Assembly: GCF_014779665.1 (NCBI RefSeq)
Contig: NZ_JACXYY010000003.1
Span: 372,001 to 436,000, forward strand
DNA from: Nocardioides hwasunensis
GTDB lineage: Bacteria > Actinomycetota > Actinomycetes > Propionibacteriales > Nocardioidaceae
Reading direction: 5' to 3'
DNA length: 64,000 nt
The translations under genes and the position numbers were made by a program. Positions 35,967 through 44,449 of this stretch are shown here, one piece after another (position 1 is the stretch's first letter; each line of letters opens with the position of its first letter). Below the pieces are notes generated by a model. It ran no database searches, was not told the DNA's origin, and worked only from the letters and a program-made list of their open reading frames with translations.

Positions 35967-36440
35967 ATGAGCCGACACTCCCTGCACGTCACCGTCAACG
36001 GCGAGGCCCACGCGGTCGAGGTGGACACGCGACGCTCGCTCCTCGACCTGCTGCGTGAGGACCTCGCGCTCACCGGGACGCAGAAGGGTTGCGACCAAGG
36101 CGCGTGCGGCGCGTGCACCGTCCACGTGGACGGTCGGCGGGTGCTCTCGTGCCTCACGCTCGCCGCGCAGGCCGAGGGCCGCGAGGTCACGACGGTCGAG
36201 GGCATCGGCACGGCCGATGAGCTCCACCCCGTCCAGCAGGCCTTCCTCGACTGCGACGCCTTCCAGTGCGGCGCGTGCACCGCGGGCCAGGTGATGTCGG
36301 CCGTCGCGCTGCTCGAGGAGGACGACTGGTCCACCCGCGACGACGTGCGCGAGCTGATGAGCGGCAACCTGTGCCGCTGCGGCGCCTATCCCCGCATCGT
36401 GGACGCCGTCCTGTCCGTGCGCGCGACCCAGGAGGCCTGA
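35967..36440 (+). CDS. Molybdenum hydroxylase 2Fe-2S subunit (PaoA/XdhA-type)
   Basis: A 157-residue small subunit with two [2Fe-2S] clusters. The plant-ferredoxin-type ligands are Cys42, Cys47, Cys50 and Cys62 (GCDQGACGAC...SC), and the all-helical domain has Cys101, Cys104, Cys136 and Cys138 (CGAC...CRC). It passes electrons from the molybdenum site to the FAD subunit. ATG 35967 is chosen because the ferredoxin fold begins directly after it. One base separates it from the FAD subunit gene. There is no Tat signal, in contrast to periplasmic E. coli PaoA, so this enzyme looks cytoplasmic. Confidence 0.92.
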   Translation: MSRHSLHVTVNGEAHAVEVDTRRSLLDLLREDLALTGTQKGCDQGACGACTVHVDGRRVLSCLTLAAQAEGREVTTVEGIGTADELHPVQQAFLDCDAFQCGACTAGQVMSAVALLEEDDWSTRDDVRELMSGNLCRCGAYPRIVDAVLSVRATQEA

Positions 36441-36441
36441 G

Positions 36442-37449
36442 GTGCATCCGTTCACCTACACGCGCGTCGATGACGTCGAGGCGGCCAGCGCGGCGGTCAC
36501 GACGGACGCCGTGTCCCGCGCCGTCCAGGGACCTGACGACACCGTCTTCATCGCCGGCGGGACCACCCAGCTCGACCTGATGCGTGACGGCGTCTGGTCG
36601 CCGGGGACCCTCGTCGACGTCAGTCGCCTCCCGCTCGCCGACGTCGAGCTCGACGAGGACACGCTGGTCGTCGGGGCCGCCGTGACCATGGCCGACCTGG
36701 CCCGGCACGAGGCCGTCGCCGACCTCGACGTCCTGCGCGACTCGCTGCTGCTGGCCGCCTCGCCCCAGCTGCGGTCGATGGCCACCGTCGGGGGCAACGT
36801 CCTCCAGCGCACCCGGTGTCGCTACTTCCGCGACCCCGAGGTGACCCAGTGCAACAAGCGCCGACCCGGCAGCGGCTGTGCGGCGATCGAGGGCACCGCT
36901 CGCACCCACGCCGTCCTCGGGGTCGATGCCGGGTGCATCGCGGTCCACGCCTCCGACCTCGCCGTCGCCCTCGTGACCCTCGACGCACGGGTGCGCCTGC
37001 ACGGGCCCGACGGTGGGCGCACGATCCCGGTCGCCGACCTCCACGTCCGCGCCGACGTCGACCCCGCCCGCGACAACGTGCTCGCAGCCGGCGAGCTGGT
37101 CACGCACCTGGAGATCCCGGTCCCCGACGCCCGCACCGGCTACCTCAAGGTCCGCGATCGCGCGTCCTACGAGTTCGCGCTCACCTCGGCCGCCGTCGTC
37201 GCCCGGGTGGAGGACGGCATCCTCGCCCACGTCGCGGTCGGCCTCGGTGGTGTCGGGTCCGTGCCGTGGCGTGCGACCAGGGCCGAGGAGGTGCTGCGCG
37301 GACAGCGTGCCTCGCTCGCGCTGTTCGAGCAGGCCGCGGCCGCCGAGCTGGCCGACGCCTTCACGGTGCCCGGCACCGACTTCAAGCCCGAGCTGGCCCG
37401 CCGCACCCTGGTCCGCCAGCTCCGCGACGTCACGGAGGTGACCGCATGA
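36442..37449 (+). CDS. Molybdenum hydroxylase FAD subunit with extra [4Fe-4S] site (PaoB-type)
   Basis: A 335-residue medium subunit with the FAD pyrophosphate motif IAGGTTQLDLM and the second FAD motif TVGGNVLQRTRC. Four cysteines, Cys126, Cys137, Cys146 and Cys165 (RCRYFRDPEVTQCNKRRPGSGC...GC), fit the additional [4Fe-4S] cluster known from E. coli PaoB and absent from classical xanthine dehydrogenases. It transfers electrons to the final acceptor. GTG 36442 follows the small-subunit stop by one base, and its TGA overlaps the large-subunit ATG by 4 nt. This points to an aldehyde oxidoreductase more than a xanthine dehydrogenase, by inference. Confidence 0.9.
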   Translation: MHPFTYTRVDDVEAASAAVTTDAVSRAVQGPDDTVFIAGGTTQLDLMRDGVWSPGTLVDVSRLPLADVELDEDTLVVGAAVTMADLARHEAVADLDVLRDSLLLAASPQLRSMATVGGNVLQRTRCRYFRDPEVTQCNKRRPGSGCAAIEGTARTHAVLGVDAGCIAVHASDLAVALVTLDARVRLHGPDGGRTIPVADLHVRADVDPARDNVLAAGELVTHLEIPVPDARTGYLKVRDRASYEFALTSAAVVARVEDGILAHVAVGLGGVGSVPWRATRAEEVLRGQRASLALFEQAAAAELADAFTVPGTDFKPELARRTLVRQLRDVTEVTA

Positions 37450-39602
37450 CCACCACGACGAACGCCCCCGCCGGCACCGCCACCCCCGTGCTCGGTGCCG
37501 GTGTCACCCGCGTGGACGGACCGCTCAAGGTCACCGGCGCGGTGCCCTACGCCGACGACCTGGCCCCCCGCGACGCGCTCGTCGGGGTGCTGGTGGGCTC
37601 GACGATCGCCGCCGGCCAGATCTCCCTGGTCGACGCCAGCGACGCGCTCGCCGCGCCCGGCGTGGTGGCCGTCATCTCCCACCACGACGCGCCCAGCGTC
37701 GTACGTCCCAACGAGGCGTCCGCGGACGAGCGCGCGCCGCGACCGCCCTTCCAGGACGCGACCGTGCGCTTCCACGGCGACCACGTCGCGATGGTCGTCG
37801 CACAGACCCGCGAGGAGGCCGTGCACGCCGCGACCCTGCTGCACGTGTCGTACGACGTCTCCGAGCCGGTCGTGGACCTCAACGACCCTCGGGCCACCCG
37901 CGAGGACGACGACCCGGCCGGCGCCGACAGCACCCGCGGAGACCTGGAGCGCGGGCTCGCTGAGGCCGACGTCGTGGTCGCGGCCGACTACGTGACCGGC
38001 GACAACACCAACAACCCGATCGGGCTGTTCGCCGCGTGCGCGGAGTGGGACGGCGAGAGCCTGCACATGTGGGCGACCACCCAGTGGCCGTCCAACACCG
38101 CCGACTGCCTGGCCGAGGCGTGGGGCGTCCCCCGCGAGGACGTCCGTGTCGAGTGCCCCTACCTGGGGGGCGGCTTCGGCTCCGGCCTGCGTCCCTGGCC
38201 CTACATCCACGCCGCGGCCATCGCGGCGAAGGTGGTCGGCCGACCGGTGCGGGTCGTGCTGAGCCGGCCGCAGATGTTCACTGACGTCGGGCACCGGCCC
38301 GAGACCGTCCAGCACGTGCGACTCGGCGCCCGCCGCGACGGCACCCTCACCGCGGTCGAGCACACCGCCACGATCCCGGTCGCCGTCGACGACGACAACC
38401 CCGAGAACGTCGTGTCGGGCACCCGGCAGGGCTACGCCGTCGAGCACCTACGTGCGGACGTCGACCAGGTGCGCCTGCACATCTCGCCGCCCGGCTCGAT
38501 GCGCGCGCCGGGCGAGGCGCAGGGCAACTTCGCGCTGGAGACCGCGCTCGACGAGCTCGCGGTCGAGCTGGACATAGACCCGGTGCGGCTCCGGCTGCAC
38601 AACGACGCGACCACCAACCCCGACCAGGACGACCTGCCGTGGTCGAGCAAGGCGCTGGACCAGTGCCTGCGCCGCGGCGCGGAGCTCATCGGGTGGGACG
38701 ACCGCGATCCTGCGCCGCGCTCGATGCGCGACGGTGACCAGCTCATCGGCTACGGCGTCGCGGCCGTCTCGTTCTTCTACTTCCAGCAGCCGTGCACGGT
38801 GCGGGTGGTCGTCCGACGCGACGGCACCGCCGCCGTGCACTGCGCGGCGATGGACATCGGCACCGGCACCTACACCGTGGTCACCCAGGTCGCCGCCGAG
38901 CGGCTGGGACTCGGGCTGGGCGACGTCGAGGTAGTGCTGGGCGACAGCTCGCTCCCGCCCTCTCCCCCGGCCGGCGGGTCGGGGCTGGCGACCGCGATCT
39001 CGAACGCCGTCGCGCTCGCCGTCACCGCGGTGCTCGACGACCTCGACCTGTCCGGCGCCCCGGGGCGTGACGCGCTGTCTCGTGCAGTCGGTGCCCGCGA
39101 CGAGGTCGCCGCCGAGGCCACGGCCGAGCCGCCGGACCCCGCTGAGATGGGCATGTCCCCCTCCGGGGCGTTCGGAGCGAAGTTCGCCCGGGTGCGCGTC
39201 GACGCCGACCTCGGCCTGGTGCGGGTCGAGCGACTCGTGTCGGTCATCGACTGCGGCCAGGTGCTCAACGAGCGCACCGCGCGCAGCCAGGTGATCGGCG
39301 GAGCAGTCGGCGGCATCGGCCACGCCCTGCTCGAGCACACGGTCACCGACCTTCACGCCGGGCCGCAGACCGGGCGGATCACCAACGCCCACATGGCCGA
39401 CTACCTGATCGCCGTCAACGCCGACGTGCCCGACCTCGAGGTGGAGTTCGTCGGCGGCCCGGACCGGCTGAACCCGGTCGGCGTGAAGGGAGTGGGCGAG
39501 GTCGGCCTCTGCGGGGTCGCCGCGGCGATCGGCAACGCCGTGTTCCACGCGACGGGACGGCGCGTCCGGCGCCTGCCGATCACCCCGGACCTGCTCCTCT
39601 GA
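37446..39602 (+). CDS. Molybdenum hydroxylase large (molybdopterin) subunit (PaoC-type)
   Basis: 718 residues with the xanthine oxidase-family catalytic fold: [20 protein letters not shown], substrate-pocket Arg353 in GSMRAPGEA, a [14 protein letters not shown] molybdopterin-binding segment, and catalytic base Glu685 in [10 protein letters not shown]. Arg near GSMRAPGEA plus the partner's 4Fe-4S motif match PaoC aldehyde oxidoreductases, which oxidise aromatic and aliphatic aldehydes to acids. ATG 37446 overlaps the preceding stop (ATGA). No XdhC-type cofactor-insertion chaperone follows, so it would have to be encoded elsewhere. The three-gene unit separates lipB from lipA. Confidence 0.9.
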   Translation: MTTTTNAPAGTATPVLGAGVTRVDGPLKVTGAVPYADDLAPRDALVGVLVGSTIAAGQISLVDASDALAAPGVVAVISHHDAPSVVRPNEASADERAPRPPFQDATVRFHGDHVAMVVAQTREEAVHAATLLHVSYDVSEPVVDLNDPRATREDDDPAGADSTRGDLERGLAEADVVVAADYVTGDNTNNPIGLFAACAEWDGESLHMWATTQWPSNTADCLAEAWGVPREDVRVECPYLGGGFGSGLRPWPYIHAAAIAAKVVGRPVRVVLSRPQMFTDVGHRPETVQHVRLGARRDGTLTAVEHTATIPVAVDDDNPENVVSGTRQGYAVEHLRADVDQVRLHISPPGSMRAPGEAQGNFALETALDELAVELDIDPVRLRLHNDATTNPDQDDLPWSSKALDQCLRRGAELIGWDDRDPAPRSMRDGDQLIGYGVAAVSFFYFQQPCTVRVVVRRDGTAAVHCAAMDIGTGTYTVVTQVAAERLGLGLGDVEVVLGDSSLPPSPPAGGSGLATAISNAVALAVTAVLDDLDLSGAPGRDALSRAVGARDEVAAEATAEPPDPAEMGMSPSGAFGAKFARVRVDADLGLVRVERLVSVIDCGQVLNERTARSQVIGGAVGGIGHALLEHTVTDLHAGPQTGRITNAHMADYLIAVNADVPDLEVEFVGGPDRLNPVGVKGVGEVGLCGVAAAIGNAVFHATGRRVRRLPITPDLLL

Positions 39603-39665
39603 GCTGGCGTGGCGATCGGGCGCTCCGGCCGCGGACCGTGAGTTGGGGTGCCCGACACGCCGTCG

Positions 39666-39671
39666 TAGAGT
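39666..39671 (+). promoter_or_regulatory. -10 hexamer TAGAGT of leaderless lipA promoter
   Basis: TAGAGT is followed by 7 nt and GTG 39679, so lipA has its own leaderless promoter and does not depend on the molybdenum-hydroxylase transcript. Confidence 0.5.
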
Positions 39672-39678
39672 GAGGGAC

Positions 39679-40620
39679 GTGACGACCGCTCCCGCACCTG
39701 AAGGCCGGAAGCTCCTCCGGCTCGAGATCCGCAACGCCGAGACGCCGATCGAGAAGAAGCCGGAGTGGATCAAGACCCGGGCCCGGATGGGCCCGGAGTA
39801 CACCGCGCTGCAGGAGCTGGTGAAGGGCGAGGGCCTCCACACGGTCTGCCAAGAGGCCGGCTGCCCCAACATCTACGAGTGCTGGGAGGACCGCGAGGCC
39901 ACGTTCCTCATCGGCGGCGACCAGTGCACCCGGCGCTGCGACTTCTGCCAGATCGACACCGGCAAGCCGCAGCCGCTCGACCGTGACGAGCCGCGCCGCG
40001 TGGCGGAGTCGGTGCAGAAGATGGAGCTGAAGTACGCCACCATCACCGGCGTCGCGCGTGACGACCTGCCCGACGGCGGCGCGTGGCTCTACGCCGAGAC
40101 GGTCCGTGCGATCCACGAGCTCAACCCGAACACGGGTGTGGAGAACCTCATCCCGGACTTCAACGGCCAGCCCGACCTGCTCACCGAGGTCTTCGAGAGC
40201 CGTCCCGAGGTGCTGGCCCACAACGTCGAGACGGTGCCGCGGATCTTCAAGCGGATCCGCCCGGCGTTCCGCTACGAGCGCTCCCTCGACGTGATCACCC
40301 AGGCCCGTGACTTCGGGCTGGTCACCAAGTCCAACCTCATCCTCGGCATGGGCGAGACCCGCGAGGAGGTCTCCCAGGCGCTGCGCGACCTGCACGAGGC
40401 CGGGTGCGAGCTGATCACGATCACCCAGTACCTCCGCCCCTCGCCGCGCCACCACCCCGTGGAGCGGTGGGTCAAGCCCGAGGAGTTCGTCGAGCTCAAG
40501 GCCGAGGCCGACGCGATGGGCTTCGCCGGCGCGCTGTCCGGGCCGCTCGTCCGCTCGTCCTACCGCGCCGGACGGCTGTACGGTCAGGCCATGGACGCGC
40601 GCGCTGCCGCGACCGCCTGA
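39679..40620 (+). CDS. lipA: Lipoyl synthase
   Basis: A 313-residue radical-SAM enzyme that inserts sulfur at C6 and C8 of protein-bound octanoyl groups. The auxiliary cluster ligands are Cys57, Cys62 and Cys68 ([12 protein letters not shown]), the radical-SAM cluster is held by Cys83, Cys87 and Cys90 (CTRRCDFC), and the C-terminal RSSYRAG supplies the unusual Ser ligand. GTG 39679 is set by the TAGAGT hexamer. Together with LipB it makes the lipoyl groups used by SucB in this window. Confidence 0.97.
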   Translation: MTTAPAPEGRKLLRLEIRNAETPIEKKPEWIKTRARMGPEYTALQELVKGEGLHTVCQEAGCPNIYECWEDREATFLIGGDQCTRRCDFCQIDTGKPQPLDRDEPRRVAESVQKMELKYATITGVARDDLPDGGAWLYAETVRAIHELNPNTGVENLIPDFNGQPDLLTEVFESRPEVLAHNVETVPRIFKRIRPAFRYERSLDVITQARDFGLVTKSNLILGMGETREEVSQALRDLHEAGCELITITQYLRPSPRHHPVERWVKPEEFVELKAEADAMGFAGALSGPLVRSSYRAGRLYGQAMDARAAATA

Positions 40621-40653
40621 CCCCGACCCGAACGACCGAGACAAGGGCACCAC

Positions 40654-41361
40654 ATGTCGACCCCCGCCTCCACGCCGAGCTCCCGTCGTGCGCAGATCAT
40701 GCAGACCTACACCATGGCCAAGCGCAGCGACCCGCGCCTGGGCTGGATCGTCCTGGGGGTCTTCCTGCTGGGCGCGGCCGCCGGCTTCGGCCTCATGTGG
40801 CTGCTGCCGGGCAGCGGCTGGCTGGGCTGGGTCTTCTCGATCGTCGGTGCACTGCTCATCGGCGCCCTGTGCGCGCTGCTGGTCTTCGGTCGCCGCGCCC
40901 AGAAGGCGGCCTACACCCAGATGGAGGGCCAGCCGGCTGCCGCCGCGGGCGCGCTCCAGATGCTGCGCCGCGGTTGGAAGGTCGACCCGGTCGTCGGCTT
41001 CACCAAGCAGCAGGACGTCGTCCACCGCGTCGTCGGCCCGCCCGGCATCGTCCTGGTGGGTGAGGGCACGAGCCCGAGCCGGGTCAAGCAGCTCCTCGCC
41101 ACCGAGCGCAGGAAGCACGAGCGTGTCGCCTACGAGGTGCAGATCCACGAGATCGTCGCCGGCCGCGGCGAGGGCGAGATCCCGCTGCCCAAGCTGGTGC
41201 GCCACGTCCAGAAGCTCAAGCGCTCGGTCAAGCCCGCCGAGATGACCGACATCCTCCAGCGCCTCAAGGCGCTGGACGCCCAGCGCGGCAAGCTGCCGCT
41301 GCCCAAGGGCCCGATCCCGACCTCGATGAAGGGCATGCGCTCGCAGCAGCGCGGTCGCTGA
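40654..41361 (+). CDS. DUF4191 membrane protein
   Basis: A 235-residue protein with a basic N-terminus, two adjacent transmembrane helices (~30-50 and ~56-80) and a cytosolic basic C-terminal domain (VDPVVGFTKQQDVVHRVVGPPGIVLVGEG...). DUF4191 proteins are restricted to actinobacteria and typically encoded next to lipA and glnA, exactly as here. Their function is unknown. The start is ATG 40654 with AAGGGC upstream. It is convergent with the RDD gene, with only 8 nt between. Confidence 0.88.
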   Translation: MSTPASTPSSRRAQIMQTYTMAKRSDPRLGWIVLGVFLLGAAAGFGLMWLLPGSGWLGWVFSIVGALLIGALCALLVFGRRAQKAAYTQMEGQPAAAAGALQMLRRGWKVDPVVGFTKQQDVVHRVVGPPGIVLVGEGTSPSRVKQLLATERRKHERVAYEVQIHEIVAGRGEGEIPLPKLVRHVQKLKRSVKPAEMTDILQRLKALDAQRGKLPLPKGPIPTSMKGMRSQQRGR

Positions 41362-41369
41362 CCCCTGCG

Positions 41370-41756
41370 CTACTGGATCGTCACCGTCCGCGTCCCCGCG
41401 GCGAGGTCGTGCAGCCCGCGGCCGTCGACCGTCAGCAGCGGCGGGATGACGAGGACGACCAGCAGCGAGCGCACGAACGCCGGGATCAGCTGGACCGGGC
41501 GCGACGGGTCCTTGTGGTGCACCACCCGCACCCGGGTGGCCAGCTTGCCGAACGAGCCGCCCATCAGCGTGGTGAACAGTGAGGCCTCGACGACGTACAG
41601 CGCCATCGTCGCGAGGCTGTAGGGGTTCGACGCGAGCACACCGGCCGCGACGAGGCCCTCGACGATCGCCAGGCAGGTCAGCCAGTCGATCAGCAGCGCG
41701 AGGATGCGGCGGCCCCAGGAGGCCGGCTGCAGGTCCGTTGTTACAGGGCTCGTCAC
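41370..41756 (-). CDS. RDD family membrane protein
   Basis: 128 residues with the RDD signature near the N-terminus ([21 protein letters not shown], then [16 protein letters not shown]) and three hydrophobic segments. RDD proteins are small membrane proteins proposed to take part in transport, and the role here is unknown. GTG 41756 is chosen because the N-terminal extension of the longer frame (to 41822) would run through the GlnR box upstream of glnA. It is part of the conserved lipA-DUF4191-RDD-glnA neighbourhood. Confidence 0.85.
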   Translation of the reverse strand: MTSPVTTDLQPASWGRRILALLIDWLTCLAIVEGLVAAGVLASNPYSLATMALYVVEASLFTTLMGGSFGKLATRVRVVHHKDPSRPVQLIPAFVRSLLVVLVIPPLLTVDGRGLHDLAAGTRTVTIQ

Positions 41757-41804
41757 GCGCCAAGCGTAGGAGGGCCGGTGGCAGGCTCCACGAACCGGGC
41801 AGCC

Positions 41805-41831
41805 GTAACACGGCTGAAACAAACGGGATAC
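41805..41831. promoter_or_regulatory. GlnR-type nitrogen control box upstream of glnA
   Basis: GTAAC-N6-GAAAC-N6-GATAC: the first two half-sites match the known actinobacterial GlnR consensus gTnAc-n6-GaAAc exactly, and a third half-site follows with the same spacing. It lies 105-131 nt before the glnA start, the normal position for nitrogen-responsive control of glutamine synthetase. Confidence 0.72.
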
Positions 41832-41935
41832 GGTCTAGAAACTGCTCCCCCCTAGCGTGGCGGCACGGTGCAACGAGGCTCCGCTCCCGAACGCTGCAAC
41901 TCGACGCGCGCTGGTCGCCGTCAAGGAGGAACCGA

Positions 41936-43357
41936 ATGTTCAACAACTCCGATGAGCTCCTGAAGTTCATCAAGGACGAGGGCGTCGAGATGATCGACGT
42001 CCGCTTCTGCGACCTGCCGGGCATCATGCAGCACTTCACGGTGCCGGCGTCGTCGTTCGACCAGAGCGTCTTCGATGACGGCCTCGGCTTCGACGGCTCG
42101 TCGATCCGCGGCTTCCAGGCCATCAACGAGTCGGACATGTCGCTGTTCCCGGACCCGACCACGGCCTACCTCGACCCGTTCCGCAAGGCCAAGACGCTCA
42201 ACGTCAACTTCTTCATCCACGACCCGATCACCGGCGAGGCCTACAGCCGCGACCCGCGCAACATCGCGCGCAAGGCGCTGGCCTACCTCGACTCGACGGG
42301 CATCGCGGACACCGCGTTCTTCGCCCCCGAGGCCGAGTTCTACATCTTCGACAACGTCCGCTACAGCACGGGCGTCAACGAGGGCTACTACCACATCGAC
42401 TCCGTCGAGGGGTGGTGGAACTCGGGCAAGGAGGGCGAGGAGAACAAGGGCTACAAGACGCGCCTCAAGGGCGGCTACTTCCCCGTCGAGCCCTACGACC
42501 ACTACAGCGACCTGCGCGCCGACATGGTCAAGAACCTCGAGGCCTGCGGCCTCCAGGTCGAGCGCGCCCACCACGAGGTCGGCACCGCCGGCCAGGCGGA
42601 GATCAACTACCGCTTCGACACGCTGCTCAAGGCCGCGGACGACGTGATGAAGTTCAAGTACCTCATCAAGAACACCGCGTGGGAGCAGGGCAAGTCGGTC
42701 ACCTTCATGCCGAAGCCCATCTTCGGCGACAACGGCTCCGGCATGCACGTGCACCAGTCGCTGTGGAAGGACGGCGAGCCGCTGTTCTTCGACGAGACCG
42801 GCTACGCCGGCCTGTCCGACACCGCCCGCTGGTACATCGGCGGCATCCTCAAGCACGCGCCGTCGCTGCTGGCCTTCACCAACCCGACGGTGAACTCCTA
42901 CCACCGCCTGGTCCCGGGCTACGAGGCGCCGATCTCGCTGGTCTACTCCTCGCGCAACCGCTCCGCGTCGGTCCGCATCCCGATCACGGGCGCGAACCCC
43001 AAGGCCAAGCGTGTCGAGACCCGCTTCCCCGACCCGTCGGCGAACCCCTACCTCGCGTTCGCCGCGCTCATGCTCGCCGGCCTCGACGGTGTCCAGAACA
43101 AGATCGAGCCCGCAGCTCCGATCGACAAGGACATCTACGAGCTGCCGCCGGACGAGATGGCCGAGATCGACCAGGTGCCGACCAGCCTCGGCGCCGTGCT
43201 CGACGCTCTCGAGGCGGACCACGACTACCTCACGCGCGGCGGCGTCTTCACCGACGACCTGATCGAGACGTGGATCCACTTCAAGCGCACCGAGGAGATC
43301 GCCCCGGTCCAGCTGCGGCCGCACCCGCACGAGTTCGAGCTGTACTACGACATCTGA
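41936..43357 (+). CDS. glnA: Glutamine synthetase type I
   Basis: A 473-residue dodecameric GS that makes glutamine from glutamate, ammonia and ATP. It shows DGSSIRGFQ, the metal and ATP motifs ([26 protein letters not shown]), NRSASVRIP, and Tyr401 in [10 protein letters not shown], the site adenylylated by GlnE in the GSI-beta class. ATG 41936 is preceded by AAGGAGG. A GlnR box upstream suggests transcriptional control by nitrogen status in addition to adenylylation. A strong hairpin follows. Confidence 0.97.
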   Translation: MFNNSDELLKFIKDEGVEMIDVRFCDLPGIMQHFTVPASSFDQSVFDDGLGFDGSSIRGFQAINESDMSLFPDPTTAYLDPFRKAKTLNVNFFIHDPITGEAYSRDPRNIARKALAYLDSTGIADTAFFAPEAEFYIFDNVRYSTGVNEGYYHIDSVEGWWNSGKEGEENKGYKTRLKGGYFPVEPYDHYSDLRADMVKNLEACGLQVERAHHEVGTAGQAEINYRFDTLLKAADDVMKFKYLIKNTAWEQGKSVTFMPKPIFGDNGSGMHVHQSLWKDGEPLFFDETGYAGLSDTARWYIGGILKHAPSLLAFTNPTVNSYHRLVPGYEAPISLVYSSRNRSASVRIPITGANPKAKRVETRFPDPSANPYLAFAALMLAGLDGVQNKIEPAAPIDKDIYELPPDEMAEIDQVPTSLGAVLDALEADHDYLTRGGVFTDDLIETWIHFKRTEEIAPVQLRPHPHEFELYYDI

Positions 43358-43385
43358 GTCACGCTCGGCGCTGACCTACGACAAC

Positions 43386-43414
43386 GCCCCCGGACACCTG
43401 TGGTGTCCGGGGGC
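43386..43414 (+). terminator. 13-bp perfect hairpin terminator after glnA
   Basis: GCCCCCGGACACC (43386-43398) pairs perfectly with 43402-43414 across a 3-nt loop (TGT), 28 nt after the glnA stop. It lies between convergent glnA and oleD and can serve both. Confidence 0.8.
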
Positions 43415-43441
43415 GATCCTCTGGCGCAGCGGTCGCGGACG

Positions 43442-44449
43442 TCAGGAGGACGCCTCCGATGTCTCGGTGCGCGAGTACCACGCGGCGAGGGCGTCGAAGC
43501 CGGCGTCGAGGCCCACCTCAGGAGTCCAGCCCAGCAGCTCGCGGGTGCGACGTTGGTCGAACCAGTGTGCCGTCGTCAGCTGCTCGGCGAGGAAGTGCGT
43601 CAGCGGTGGGGTGTCGGTGCGACGTGTGGCCGCCCACGCCAGGTCCACCGCCCGACCCGCGGCCAGGGCCAGCGGGACCGGCACGTGACGCCGGGGCGGA
43701 GCAACTCCGGCCGCCCGGCAGACGCGACCGAGGATCTCGGCCACGGGACGCGGGTCTCCCCCGCTCACCACCAGCGCCTCGCCATGGGCGGCGGGTCCGC
43801 ACGCGTCGACAGCAGCGACGAGCGCCGCGGCCGCGTCGTCGACGTACGTCGTGTCGATCAGCGCGGTCCCGCGCCCGATCACCGGCAGCCGCCCGCTGCG
43901 CGCGCGGGACACCAGGCGTGCGACGAGCTGCGTGTCGCCGGGCCCCCAGACCAGGTGGGGCCGGACGGCCAGCACCGCGAAGCCGGGCGCGTCGGCGGCG
44001 AGGGCGAGCAGCTCGGCCGCGGCCTTCGTGCGGGAGTAGTGACCGCGCGCGCCCACGGGGTCGGCCGGTTCGGCGCCGGCACCGCAGAGAGGGCGACCGG
44101 TGTGCGCCACCGAGGGTGACGACACCTGGACGAAGCGCTCCACCGAGGCGGCTCGGGCGGCTGAGACGAGGGTGGCGGTGCCCCGGATGTTGGCGTGCTC
44201 GAACTCGTTCCGGGGCCCGACCACGTCGACCTTGGCAGCGAGGTGCAGGACGGCATCCTGTCCCCGCACGGCGCGGTCCACGGCGCCGGGGTCGGCGACG
44301 TCGCCCAGCACCTCGCGGCAGTCGAGGCCGGCGCTGCGACGCTGCATCACCGTGACGTCGTCACCGCGGGCCATCAAGAGCCTCGCCGTGGTTCGCCCCA
44401 GCAGGCCGGACGCGCCAGTGACCAGGACCTTCACGCGCTCACCGGCCAC
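43442..44449 (-). CDS. oleD: OleD: NADPH-dependent 2-alkyl-3-ketoacid reductase (SDR)
   Basis: A 335-residue extended SDR of the 3-beta-hydroxysteroid dehydrogenase/OleD type: Rossmann GASGLLGRTTA, LHLAAKVDVVG, catalytic YSRTK and C-terminal HWFDQRRTRELLGWTPEVGL. In the olefin pathway OleD reduces the 2-alkyl-3-keto acid from OleA to the beta-hydroxy acid. The annotated GTG 44449 overlaps the oleBC stop by 11 nt. GTG 44434 (VKVLVTGASG) is an alternative 5 nt after that stop. It is the last gene of oleA-oleBC-oleD. The function is assigned mainly by operon context and SDR subtype. Confidence 0.85.
   Translation of the reverse strand: MAGERVKVLVTGASGLLGRTTARLLMARGDDVTVMQRRSAGLDCREVLGDVADPGAVDRAVRGQDAVLHLAAKVDVVGPRNEFEHANIRGTATLVSAARAASVERFVQVSSPSVAHTGRPLCGAGAEPADPVGARGHYSRTKAAAELLALAADAPGFAVLAVRPHLVWGPGDTQLVARLVSRARSGRLPVIGRGTALIDTTYVDDAAAALVAAVDACGPAAHGEALVVSGGDPRPVAEILGRVCRAAGVAPPRRHVPVPLALAAGRAVDLAWAATRRTDTPPLTHFLAEQLTTAHWFDQRRTRELLGWTPEVGLDAGFDALAAWYSRTETSEASS

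Noticed and set aside
35967..39602. Recently acquired genomic island between lipB and lipA
   Set aside because: There is no integrase, transposase, tRNA, direct repeat or visible base-composition change. The insertion is unusual but shows no sign of recent mobility.
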